NCBI GenBank assembly: GCA_029844215.1
Contig: CM056723.1
Location: 10,066,980 to 10,130,979, forward strand
DNA length: 64,000 nucleotides
Direction of reading: 5' to 3'
Origin: Przewalskia tangutica
Lineage: Eukaryota > Streptophyta > Magnoliopsida > Solanales > Solanaceae
Shown here: piece by piece, positions 11,678 through 22,541 of the stretch
Numbering within the stretch: position 1 is the stretch's first letter
Layout of the letters: the number at the start of each line of letters is the position of its first letter
The notes under the pieces: model-generated
Told to the model about the DNA's origin: nothing
What the model saw: only the letters and a program-made list of their open reading frames with translations
Database searches by the model: none
Translations under genes and position numbers: made by a program

Positions 11678-13978
11678 TCAAGAAGATGCCTTTGTCTTTC
11701 TGGGAGCCAATTGAGACTCAGGCTGCATAAATAAAAAATGTTTAGGATACTTGCAAAAGATACACTTGAGACAGCATAATATAGCAGAAACAAAAAGATC
11801 TAAAGATGACTAACGAAAAAGAAAAGGCAACTGACATAAAGTAGACACCACATATTCAAGTAATGAGAATCTAATCATTTACCTCTTTCCTGACAGATTC
11901 TTCCTTTTCAGACAATACCAGTTCGATATGGCACGGATGTGACATATAAGCTGCAGAAAGGCCAAGAGGTTAAAACTGCACTGCCTATCATTATGTACAA
12001 CAAGAGGAAATAAGAGGAGCACTCACGATTGATTCTTCCATGAGCACGGTATGTACGACGCCTCTGCTTCTGAGCTTGGTTTACTTGAATGTGAGTTATG
12101 TAAAGTGAATCCACATCCAAGCCTTTAACCTAAAATGAGGTGAAATTAACAACTCTTCTTTAGGGATAAGCGAAAGTGAAGGACCGAGAGAAAAGATACA
12201 ATCCTAAAAATTAGAACATACTTCGGCATTACTCTCGGCATTCTTGAGCAAATCTAGAATAAACCCTGCAGATTTGACAGGCCAACGTCCTTGTCCATTT
12301 GAGTGACGATTCTTTGCCTGAGCAGTACGACCAACCCCACGACAAAAACGTGTGAAGGGGATCGCTTGTTTGTGGGCAAGAACATCCTCCAAGTATCTCT
12401 TTGCCTTGTTCAAAGGCATCTTCCTAAGGGCGTGCGCTGTTTCTCTAGTATTCTACAAGTAGATAATAAATACACAGTAAGAAAGCATGCAGAGATTAGA
12501 ATAACCATCAGAAATTATAGAATCGTTAAATGTCACCCCGACTGATGCAGAACTGGACAGAAGAAAGAACATTGATCCAAGCGAACCAATTCTCACCAGA
12601 AAAGTAAATGTTCTGAATAAAAGTAGTCAAGGAATAGTTTATGCTATGGGTGATTGATTGGAAAAAAATATTGGTCAAATATTAAATGATGAATAATCAG
12701 AGGTAGTGTTCTCAAAATCAATGTCTGAAAATATGCTTTGCCCTGATGAAATCATCAAAGCACCAAGTGGTCAGTGGAAGCTGCAACTTCTTTAATTAAG
12801 AGCCTATTACAGGTCAGATCAGCAAGAAAAATCTCATAGATTAAGGGTGTGTTTTCCAATTTTCCCTTGTTTGGTTGGTCAAAATGTTTTGGAAAAGAAA
12901 ATAACTTCCCTAAGGGGAGTAGGGAAAACAAGTTTCATAAGTGATATTCCAAGTTCATTATCTACTCACCACCCAACGCCCTCACCCCCACTTCCCACCC
13001 CACCCCTATAGTATTTTGCTAGATTACATATATATTCTCTTGGGATAATATTTTTTTGCTTACTTCACCAAACACTAGAAATAAGTAAGAAATTCCAAGT
13101 AAATAATCTCCTTCATACTAAACACACACTACATGGCAAAACTGCAAGTATTCATCAACATTCAAATTGCACAGTACCACCCAATTCTGTCATACACAAA
13201 TCAAAACAGAATTGACACAAATATTTTAACAAAGCGTAACAGAACTGTCAAAAAATGTTCACCTATTACTTAATTGAAGGATACATTTACTTAAACCAAG
13301 GCAAATTATTTTACTGGAACTAAATCACAAAAAACAAGCTTGCTGAATCCAGAAAAAGGGAACTGCTACTTTAACAAATCTTATAATGAAATATGTGAGA
13401 AAGAACAACAAGATATATTGAACCCCAAAAGGCAACACACAAAAATAGCAGAAGCCAATAGCTTGCAAAGCAGAAAATCACGTTAGATCAAATTTATCAC
13501 AAAAATAAACTGTCCAAATTTATATGACACAGTTTGGATTTCTCAAGTCAAAACTTATTTATTTTGACCGTGCATTCAGACATAGTACAATCTTTTAAGG
13601 TTTTAAAAAATTAATTTACATATTTAGAAACTAGATAAAAAGTAGTATAAGTCACAAGAATTAACAATTTAAAATATTTAAAGAGCATATGAATATATCA
13701 CAACGGAGACACACCTTGAAATGGACTCTGAGACTCGAGCCCCTTGCTTTGCAAGCTGATACAACACAAACCCATGTCAAAATATTAAAATAAATCAACA
13801 TATTAAAGTGCTATAAACATCACAGTGTTGCAACTTAAATGTGTGTATAGTAATGGGTACTCACATTTGGTGGGGTTCTCTGGTTCATTTGAATACTTCA
13901 CCTACATACAAAGCGAAAGGATTAACACATACAAATCAATGGGATAATTCGAAGGGTTCACGTATTGATATTTACCAT
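11678..13978 (-). CDS. RPL17: 60S ribosomal protein L17 (uL22)
   Basis: Model: complement(join(11678..11722,11883..11950,12027..12129,12222..12452,13715..13755,13865..13901,13976..13978)), 175 aa, the normal plant length. uL22 binds 23S-type rRNA and lines the peptide exit tunnel of the large subunit. Diagnostic stretches are VKYSNEPENPTKSCKARG at the N-terminus, KMPLNKAKRYLEDVLAHKQ and GRWPVKSAGFILDLLKNAES in exon 4, and the conserved loop KQRRRTYRAHGRIN. The tail is basic (APRKTKASS). The first coding exon is only the ATG: the codon is followed directly by GTAAAT, and the next exon begins GTGAAG. Intron 3 (about 1.26 kb) contains a miniature element. The 5' half of this gene has been copied to 22544-24609. 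Confidence 0.95.
12846..13128. mobile_element. Miniature element in RPL17 intron 3
   Basis: The stretch begins GGTGTGTTTTCC and ends AAACACACAC, a short inverted terminal match. In between are GGTTGGTCAAAATGTTTTGG and a C-rich CACCCCCACTTCCCACCCC run. There is no coding capacity. A near-identical copy lies in the duplicated segment (about 23043-23325), as expected from copying of the whole intron. Confidence 0.45.
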
Positions 13979-14026
13979 GGCTGCTATTCCCCTCTGCAGC
14001 TGCTGATAGAGATGTCTTCTTGGATG

Positions 14027-14108
14027 CTAGGGTTTTCGTGTTAATTATATATATTCTGGTTAATTGGGCTGTGTTCATTTTTACTAGGCCTTTTGAAGTA
14101 TTTGGGCC
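14027..14108 (-). promoter_or_regulatory. RPL17 promoter motifs: telo-box and site II
   Basis: Reading towards the gene on the minus strand, a telo-box AAAACCCTAG occupies 14036-14027, about 50 bp upstream of the ATG. TGGGCY-type site II words lie at 14065-14070 and 14103-14108 (+ strand orientation). Telo-box plus site II is the known signature of plant ribosomal-protein promoters bound by AtPURalpha- and TCP-type factors. The same motifs are retained in the copy at 24224-24233, 24262-24267 and 24300-24305. Confidence 0.75.
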
Positions 14109-14606
14109 CTTAACCTGTGTTAGGCTTTCTTTTCAGCATGTGAACGCTTTCATTTAATCTATAGTCCGTTTTTCAAAATACTTAACTTGGTCGCGACTAT
14201 AGGCAAACTTCATACAAATATTCTCCGATAGTTAGTCCTTGTGCAGGGATGGTTTCTAAACCCAGGATATGGTGAGGGTTACAGAGATAATATCTAACCG
14301 ACGTCTTAACTATAGTTAGTCCTTGTGCAGGATAAAATGAATCAACACCAATAGAATTTTATTTAGTAAAATTATGCAATGTCACTTTATTTATTTATTA
14401 CAACAAATCAAACAATCAATAAAAAATAATATCATAATAACTTGTCTTCGAACCAAATGACCCCTTAGGCTATAGCTTAAATGGGGATCCATAAATCGAC
14501 TATCCCGAAGTATCAACATTTTGCTGTAGAAATAAGAGTCGATAACTTAAATAAATTTCACACACTCAGCCTCCTTGCTGGGATGAATGCACTTGACTAT
14601 TTGTTA

Positions 14607-14835
14607 CTCCCTCTGTTTAAATTTTTTTTCTTTTTTTCCGTTTAAAGAAATATCTTTTTTCTTTTTTGGTAAATTTTATAGTTTTAACTTTTCAGACATG
14701 TTTAAAATTACAAGATTAAAAGATATTTTGAATTCTACGTATTTTTAATTTAAGATCATAAAATTTAAAAATATTCTTTATTTTATTAAACTCCGTATCA
14801 AGTCAAAACTTACCAATAAATTGAAACGGAGTGAG
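14607..14835. mobile_element. Stowaway-type MITE
   Basis: The left end CTCCCTCTGTTT and the right end AAACGGAGTGAG are inverted repeats with the CTCCCTCCGTTT consensus of Tc1/mariner-derived Stowaway elements. TA dinucleotides flank both sides (14605-14606 and 14836-14837). The interior is AT-rich without coding potential. Confidence 0.7.
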
Positions 14836-16201
14836 TACTTGCTAGTTGCTAACTTGCTATTGCTTTTGGTACTTGATACCTCAAGTTCTGCTTCTTTTTT
14901 TCCCCTGCGGATCGACCTCCTTTTTCAATAAACATAAAGGACATAGGTTCCTTGTAATCGTTGTTAGGCCCCTGCATAGTTATTCTTATATTAACCTTAC
15001 AATTTTACAGTATGGACTTTAATTTTTTGTTGTTTTGAATGAATACAGAAATGAAATGTTCCATCAAGGTGGTACAATGTATTACACGATCAATTTTAAC
15101 TGCAAAACTAAACTGAAGCATAAGAGATACAGAAAGCAAGATGATAGCGGCCATATGCCTTTGAAGAATGATAGAAAATAGACGATAGTAATATTGAATG
15201 GTTACTAGAATTATGAACAGAAGACAATGGAGCTATTGTCAGTGAGCCACTTTCCCCATTCGGTCCTCTTCACAAACTTGTACAATCGATGCCATAAACA
15301 TAGCTAACTCTATTTTATCAAATAAATAAGGAAACATGCAAGAATTTGGCACCTTGCATATACATAATTGAATGTGAAGCTACAAAATGCTTTAGTACAA
15401 GCGGAATGATACTACTTCTCTTATTTTGCTTCTTTTGGTTGTTGATTTGCCGGAGAAAGAACGGACTTTAAGTCTTTAAGCAAGGTCGTCTTCCTTCTGA
15501 GACAAGTACCTAAAGAAAAGCACAACATGAAAAAGATCATATTTTGTTTATCACTGAGAAAAGAAAGCAAAAGGTAGTTAATAAAGGAGAAAGAAAACGG
15601 ACACATTTGCATCAAAGGCGTTCAAAATTTGGTTACACACCTAAGCTGGGCGTGGATTGTTATTTCCTACAGATATCCCAGATGCATTTGTGAATTACGA
15701 CACGTACCGTTGATGCTTTAGCCAACGAGAGAGTTGATAGAGCTGCACTGACTCATTTGAAGCATGGCAAGCCAGAAGAAGATGATTGCGAGGACGTACC
15801 ATCCATGCAAATCTCATACACAATATCGAATATACACATATAACTGCAGCCGAGTAACATGAAAGGAAATATTTGTGCAAAACATGAAAGGGAACTTGCT
15901 CATTTCCAGTAAAAAACATGAAAGGACTCTGTTACTCGGCTGCTGCTGATACTCTGTTGCAGATTTTCCTAATCTTCGTTCATCCCTCATACTGCTCTCT
16001 TCTTTTCCTCATTATATTGGCCAAACTACAAACAACATTAGTAAAGGTTAAGAGCTTTTATCTGATTCTGCTATGTGCTGCATTACCTTCTTCAGCAACA
16101 TATTAATAACGTCTTATTTATCATTGCATGTCTTAAATCTATGCAGCAACTCATTGAGCAAGTACTGTAACATAGCTGACTCGAGCTCATAGATTATTTC
16201 A
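14836..16201. other. Intergenic, with unassigned exon-like pieces
   Basis: Two weak signals conflict. On the minus strand, two small pieces with good splice borders (about 15678-15653 and 15512-15479) join in phase to end EITIHAQLRYLSQKEDDLA-stop. On the plus strand, positions 15701-15802 read as an open, charged stretch containing DALANERVDRAALTHLKHG. I recognise neither, and no complete gene could be assembled. A gene relic or a small multi-exon gene is possible. Confidence 0.25.
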
Positions 16202-16641
16202 ACGGAAAAGGCTCAAATATGTCATCAAAATATCAGAAATGACTCATTTATGCCACTGGTCGATAGTTTGGCTCATTTATGCGATCGCCGCTACCAAAAA
16301 GGTTCATCCATGTTATTTTCACTAACGACCGGTTTTAATACCAGACATGACTTCTAATTAGAGGTCCACATCATTTAATTAAACCAGCCTAATAAAATCC
16401 TCAATATTTGGGTCTGTTTTTAGTTTAATTTAGGATTTAATTAGGCTGGTTTAATTAAATGACGTGGACCTCTAACTAAAGGCCACGTATCATATCTGGT
16501 ATTGTAAAGCCAGCCGTTAGTGAGAAATGGCATGGGTGAGTCTTTTTGATAACGACGATGGTATAAATGAGCCAAACTATCGACCATTGACATAAACGAA
16601 TCATTTTTTATAGTTCGATGGCATATTTAAGTCTTTTCCGT
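16202..16641. mobile_element. Foldback MITE with very long inverted repeats
   Basis: The 440-bp element starts ACGGAAAAGGCTCAAATATG and ends with the complement (CATATTTAAGTCTTTTCCGT). Homology between the arms continues inwards: GTCGATAGTTTGGCTCATTTAT and GGTCCAC...TTTAATTAAACCAGCCTAA recur inverted, so nearly the whole element folds into one hairpin with a loop near 16420. It is flanked by the 7-bp direct repeat TATTTCA (16195-16201 and 16642-16648). No coding capacity. Confidence 0.8.
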
Positions 16642-16648
16642 TATTTCA

Positions 16649-17406
16649 ATTACATTTCAAACACAATGGCAACGCCATCAATCGAACCACTATTGGAATA
16701 AAAGCTTCCAAAACATTTCCTAAATTTAAAGACAAACCATACAATGTGATGAAATATGTAGGCATTATATGTAAATATAGCATATATATAAACTCTTTTT
16801 CTGATCTAATGATTTTTTTTCTTTTTAGGTTCCATATATAAACTCTTTTTTTCAAACATAGCACATTGAAGTTCAAGACAAAAGTGAGATCCGCACATGC
16901 AAAAATGTAACACTAAGTACAGGATCCAGAAACAAAGGCATCATCTCAACCTATGATTTCTTGCAAAGATGAAAACAACAAAGCACAAACTGCAACCAAA
17001 CCAAATGCAAATCATAAATTAATAAAAGAAGCAAATCTAGTTCTGAAGCAACAAGAATTCAATGTTTACCTCAAAAAAGCATCTTTATAAACAATACACA
17101 AAAGAAACCCTAAAGCAATATCAAATTGCTAAAACGATTCAAATATTACGATGCTGAAGTAACCATTTAAAACAGAATTTATAGGGAAAGGCAAGCAGAT
17201 AGAATTAACAAGTATTTGCCAATTAGCAAAGCAAGGTATTTACATTATATAGTGTAACTTGTCTAACCTGCCATCATCTCTCCAAGACTCTAACAGAACG
17301 GGCACATTGAAGTATGGCTATCTTCAGCAATTGGCAGGACGGGACTACTCTTATCTGAGTAATTTGAAGCAGCAGCGTAAAATCATACAAAATAATTCTA
17401 ATATCA
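16649..17406. other. 3' flank of the PPR gene, no gene seen
   Basis: AT-rich sequence without recognisable coding exons. It probably contains the 3' untranslated region of the minus-strand PPR gene. Confidence 0.45.
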
Positions 17407-19512
17407 TCACGTTCGAAAATGGTCGACAACTTTCAAAAGGCTATATGTCTCAGAATCTGGCCTAGCCCCTCCAAGAATCATTCTTTTAAGAAGATTTGGA
17501 TCATATACCTTCCCCTTAACATACGCCTTAATTAACTTATTGTACACAAAAGTATACCTAGTATAATTCGCTTTTTTCAGTTCTTCAAACAACTTTTCAG
17601 CATTCTCTACATCACCATTATCTGCAAATACTTCAATTATTGAAAGAGTAGTCTCCAACCATGGAGTTGATCTTTTCACCTTTATGCTTGCTTCCATATC
17701 CATCCCCAATTGAAGAGTTTTGATGGCCTCCTTAATTAACCCCGCTCTCAAGCAACCAAGAGCAAGATGTCGATAAGTAATGGCATTTGGCTTGCACCCA
17801 CTTTTCTCCATCTCCTTATACAATGCAGTTGCCTTGGTGATAAGTCCATGCCTACAATATACAGCTATCAATGAGTTGAACTGCTCATTTGACTTCAAAG
17901 GATTCCTTGATTTCATTACCGACCATAGTTCTTCAGCTCGACAGAGATCTCCAATCCTACCAAATGCTTCGATCACCAGGACATAACTCTTAGACCTAAC
18001 ATGGGAAAGCTCCATAATGATGCCCCATGTCCTCTCCAAATCGTTCTGCTTTCCCAAACATCCATACAGTATGACAAGAATGTCCAATGTAGACCAGTTT
18101 TGACCAGTTGCAGACTTCTCAATAGCTTCAACATAGGTCTCACAAACTGTATACAATCTAGCCACAGCATGTGCAGTGGCCAATATGCAGTAAGATACCT
18201 CATTCGGTTCAACTTTTGCTCTCTGCATGTCACCAAACACTTTCAATAGGCCTTCAATATTGTGTTGATTTGCTTCTATCTTGAGCAGAATATTGAAGGT
18301 CGAAACATGTAGAGTGACCTTATCAGCTTTCATCTGCGTCAAGATTTTAGGTATTAACTTCTTACGGCTTGGGGAGGAGTGGAGAATGATGAGATGATTG
18401 AACACCAAATAAGATATGGGATGACCTAGCTCTCTCATTTTCTTCATATATGCTAGTGAAAGCCTTATCAGGCCTCTGTTCAAGCATCCGAGTATAAGAT
18501 TGTTGTACAGCAACTCATTTTGGAACTCGGACGGAATTCGTGAGAAAAGGGTTTCAGCTTGTGATATCCCATGAAGCTTAGAAGTGAACTCTATTAAATA
18601 TGAGTAATCTAGTTCCTTTGGTCTGTATGGTCTCTCCCTTATAACCCATTCCATCACCTGTGAAAAGCACAAATATTGCTTAATATCATTACAATTGAAG
18701 TTCTAAATGACCACCAAATTCTATCTATCTCAACTCAATGAAAACTGAATCTAACACTCAAATTCTAGTGAATACAGCCAGATTAAGAACCTCAAAGTTT
18801 GTCAATAGCAACTACATATGCCTGATTTGGCATTATGATATGATAAGACTTGAAAATGAGCGCAACAACATAATAGAGCAAATTCAGTATATTGAAAATG
18901 CCAGAATAGAGGAACGTACGACTATTCACCAGCTTTACCTGAAACATGTGACAGAACAGATCAAGAAAACGTTTTCCTCTTTCCCTAATACCTTCACTAC
19001 TATTACCCCTTAGATTTCTCACACAAACATATAAAGTGCACTGTAGTGAAATTCTCAGTAGGTTAAATACTTCACGTATTTCATAATAGGTAAATGCCCA
19101 TTTTCAGATTTGGCAAGAGAGGACAGAGTAAAAGTACCTCAAGGGCACGCTTGTTGAATTTGAGTTTGCGCAAACGATTGACAGTGTGGAAAATGTCGCC
19201 TCTGTGAATAGGTAGACCATCACCCATCCATCTTTGGAAAGCAGGTCCGATGGACTCTCTTACGGGTACACTTTCAATTCTTTGACTTAAGATGTTCCTT
19301 GTCGCCACCATTCCCTGATCTAACGACCTTTCTTCTTTTTCCGATTCCGTGTTCTCTGAAGTAAGATTTGCATCGGACATTTTCGAACAAAAAATGTGAC
19401 ATGAATGAATACTTCGTTTGGCCAAAGATATAACAACTGTTTGATGAATTGCACTAGTGATTCTCTGTCGCCGCAAAATAGATATGATGTTCATTGTTGA
19501 TATGAGAAACAA
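17407..19512 (-). CDS. P-class pentatricopeptide-repeat protein, probably mitochondrial
   Basis: Model: complement(join(17407..18657,19138..19512)), 541 aa, one phase-0 intron. PPR proteins bind organellar RNA with tandem 35-residue helical hairpins, one base per repeat. P-type repeats are visible along exon 2, such as FNHLIILHSS, STFNILLKIEANQ, PNEVSYCILATAHA, EQFNSLIAVYCRHGL, PNAITYRHLALGCLRAGL and TFVYNKLIKAYVKGK. No E, DYW or SMR tail follows, so RNA stabilisation or splicing/translation support is more likely than editing. The N-terminus is Arg/Ser/Ile-rich and poor in acidic residues up to about residue 45, as in mitochondrial presequences. The two-exon layout and length resemble Arabidopsis At1g07590, recalled and not tested. 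Confidence 0.88.
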
Positions 19513-20277
19513 AACCTACATTACTCATCAGGACTGCTTAGCGAAAGAATTTTCCTGAAATTATGTATTCAGCACCACTAGTCCAAGGAAACCATAAGAG
19601 AGAACCTGCCACGGGTTGATAATCGAAAAAAAAAGATTCAGCTTATGGGCGGTCGCCTAATCAGCAGTCATTTTGGTTTAAAAAAACAGTAATAATAGCT
19701 TCTAGCATTCTGATGGCTCTGTTTGCAGGATGGATCTTTTACAGATGCATTGGATTTAGACGCAATCAACACCAAGAGAAAAAACCAATCTCATAAGAGT
19801 ATTATAATCAGTAAGGTGGACAGGAAACTACATGATAAAAATATTACTGCACTACCTTAAGTTGAATTGCATGCTAATCTAAAAAGACATGGAACAATAT
19901 AAAGAAATCAGTAAACTAGAACAAAATAGGATTTGGATATGCTGTATCATTTCACAGATTTTCTCATGCATCACATCTAATCATTTGTTTCTCTGTTTTA
20001 ATAGGAATGTGACAAAATGAATTATTGACTATAATCAGACAAAAAGCACGGTCTTTCTAATCCAATAAAACTAGCTGAATAGATACACATATAGACACCT
20101 ACAACCATAAAATAGCTCAGTCTTATTAGAATTTTGTTAAAATCTTTGGCAAGAAAACACATTTCCTGTATGTAACTCAAATTACATTCCAATTAGGGGT
20201 GATTCTAGAACAATATGAGCTTTAACAATCTCCCACAAAATATGAGCTCCAAAGAATATCATCCAGAGGAAATACAA
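19513..20277. other. PPR promoter region / spacer, no gene seen
   Basis: This 765-bp AT-rich stretch lies between the PPR start codon and the pararetrovirus fragment. It should hold the PPR 5' untranslated region and promoter. No TATA box could be assigned with confidence. Confidence 0.45.
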
Positions 20278-20407
20278 GTACCGTAGTATCTGTCTTGGAT
20301 TCTTTAAACTTATTAAAAACTCTTTTCATATGATACTTCTCCTTGCAAATCTTGTACCGTAGTATCTGTCTTGGATTCTTTAAACTTATTAAAAACTCTT
20401 TTCATAT
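20278..20407. repeat. 54-bp direct repeat at the viral junction
   Basis: Positions 20278-20331 and 20354-20407 are identical (starting GTACCGTAGTATCTGTC). They are separated by 22 bp. The second copy lies inside the viral frame and the first forms the host boundary, as expected from a repair or template-switch event at integration. Confidence 0.8.
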
Positions 20408-22355
20408 CAAAAGGTTCAATTATCTTTTTATCCTTCTTCGGGTTAATAACTAGTTTTTTAAGTTCTGTTAAATATTTCCTTTTAACATCATCGTCATCGA
20501 TGTGATCGATCATATCAAAGAAGAATTCTTGGTTGCTACTCGAGATAACACAGTCGAAACTGGATGTGGAGCTATCCGAGCTGTACTCTAGATCTAATGA
20601 TCCTTAATCACTGTAATAATCTTCTGAAGTTTCTTCAGAGCTATCACTGGACTGTTCTTCATTTGAGATTGTATAAAGTTTTTCTTTTATCTCGGAATCG
20701 ATTGCTAATAGATTAATCTTATCTTTCTTTTTATTGGGTTCTTTGCAATTATTGGCCATGTGGCCTGCCTTCCCACAATTCCAACATTTACCCTTCTTTC
20801 TGGTGTTTTTGTTGGTACTCTTTTTTCTATAGTTCTTTTTAGGAGTATAATTCCTTTTATAAGTTTTGGGGCGAGATATGTTATGCCTCTTTTTCATTCT
20901 CTTGATGCTCTTTGATGGAGCAGAAACCTTAACGTATCCGAAGTCTTCACAGAAACTTCCTAATTCTCCTTTGGTGGATTTTTGTATTTGATTATTCAGT
21001 TTTATTGTGTTACATAATTCTAATCCTGTTAGATTAATAAAGTTGACTATGTCTCCGTATGTCATGAGGCTATAAGGAGTTTCGCCAAAGTATTTATTTC
21101 TTATGGTGGTCATTACCTTTTCAGCAAAAAGCTTAGGCAGTCTACTGATGAATCTTTCTTTCCAATAATCATGATTACAATCATTTCTTAGCATTACTTT
21201 GTTAAGAAATATGTCTTTATACCATTTAAAGTCATGTAACTTTGGGCAAGTTAGGTTGTTAAGAACCTCTAAACTTTTATCTTGGAATAGTTTTGGCTCT
21301 CCAATGAAATGTTTACCAATACAGTATAATAAGGTTGTCATGGCGTCCTTATGGACTTCATTACTTATAGTGTTATCGATGTTTTTTATTTGGACAGTGG
21401 TGGTTGCATCCATGATGCCACATCTTACACCTTCTGTTAGGTAGTTGTCCCACCAATTTTTTAACATTCCGGTGAAACCTGAAACTAAGATTGCAGCTAG
21501 TTGGGTATCATCCGTATGTGTTTTTATTTTATAACTAGTGATACAAACTCCCATTTCATGAAGTATCTTAATTATTTGTCCTTCGGACATTCCATCTATG
21601 TTCCATTCATGGATTTCATCTCCAGAATATGCAGCCATAAATGGGGTATGTTCTTCGAATAACATATAAGGAAATGTGGGTCCTTTATAGAAGTTTTTAC
21701 CTCCTATTCCAGCAAATTTCGATACTCTATTTACCTCTTGTTTACTTTTTGAACTAGAACCTTCGCTTAGTACTTTGACTGATTTATCAGGGTTTTTTGA
21801 GGTAGATCCCTCAAATACTTTTAATTCTTTAAACTTATCACTTATTCTGTCTAATAGGTTATCTTCAATTTCTTTCCCAAATCTTGGGTGGCTATTTACC
21901 GAAAATTGTGGGATTTTAAAGAGGGGTTCGGATAGAGTTCTTTCTTCCGACCTGACAGGTGTACTTCTAAAAGTAGATGCATTACTTGCCTGGGCAATCT
22001 GGTTAGAAACAACATGTAACAACTGGTTGGTGTAGTTGTTTTGTTGAAGAATTCTATTAATATCTTCTACGAGGGGGGTTAATCTAGTACTTCTTATATC
22101 CCTTTTAAAAGGAGTTGCTGTTAGGATTTCTCCATCTACTGGGATCTTTATACTTTCTAATGGTGGAGTTACGGATTCAATGGTCCTTTCGCCTGTAAAC
22201 CATTTTTTTAAAATAGTACTTAATGATTCTCTGTTGTTATTTAGTTTATCTGTAATTTGAAACCACCTAAAAAATTCTATATTAGCATTAATTCTGTTCA
22301 TATCACTGATCCATTGTTCTCTAAACGCCCTTCTTTCTTTGAGCGAGAAGGTGCT
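20313..22355 (-). pseudogene. Pararetroviral capsid/nucleic-acid-binding protein, broken
   Basis: A frame of 565 residues counted from the ATG at 22301 is open, and the same frame extends upstream without an ATG to a stop near 22356. It shows the NWWDNYL-type capsid core motif (about residue 287), a Lys/Arg-rich segment (about 460-505), a zinc knuckle C-X2-C-X4-H-X4-C (about 506-519) and an acidic Ser/Glu tail. This is the domain order of caulimovirid coat proteins. A single in-frame TAA at 20606-20604 separates it from a further open stretch in the same frame down to 20313. The lack of neighbouring viral genes makes this a dead fragment. Confidence 0.75.
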
Positions 22356-22541
22356 TTAATTTATCAAGAGTTTTAAAATCGATTTTAAAACCTATGTCTT
22401 GTTTAATAGTGCCAAGGCTATCTTCACCATGCATTTCGCTTTTATGATATCAGAGCCATGTTGTTAGAAATCATGAGTAGCTAAACTCATTCTACTGTCC
22501 TTAGAGCAATATTGTTCTTAAGTTACTAGGAATCTTGTTAC

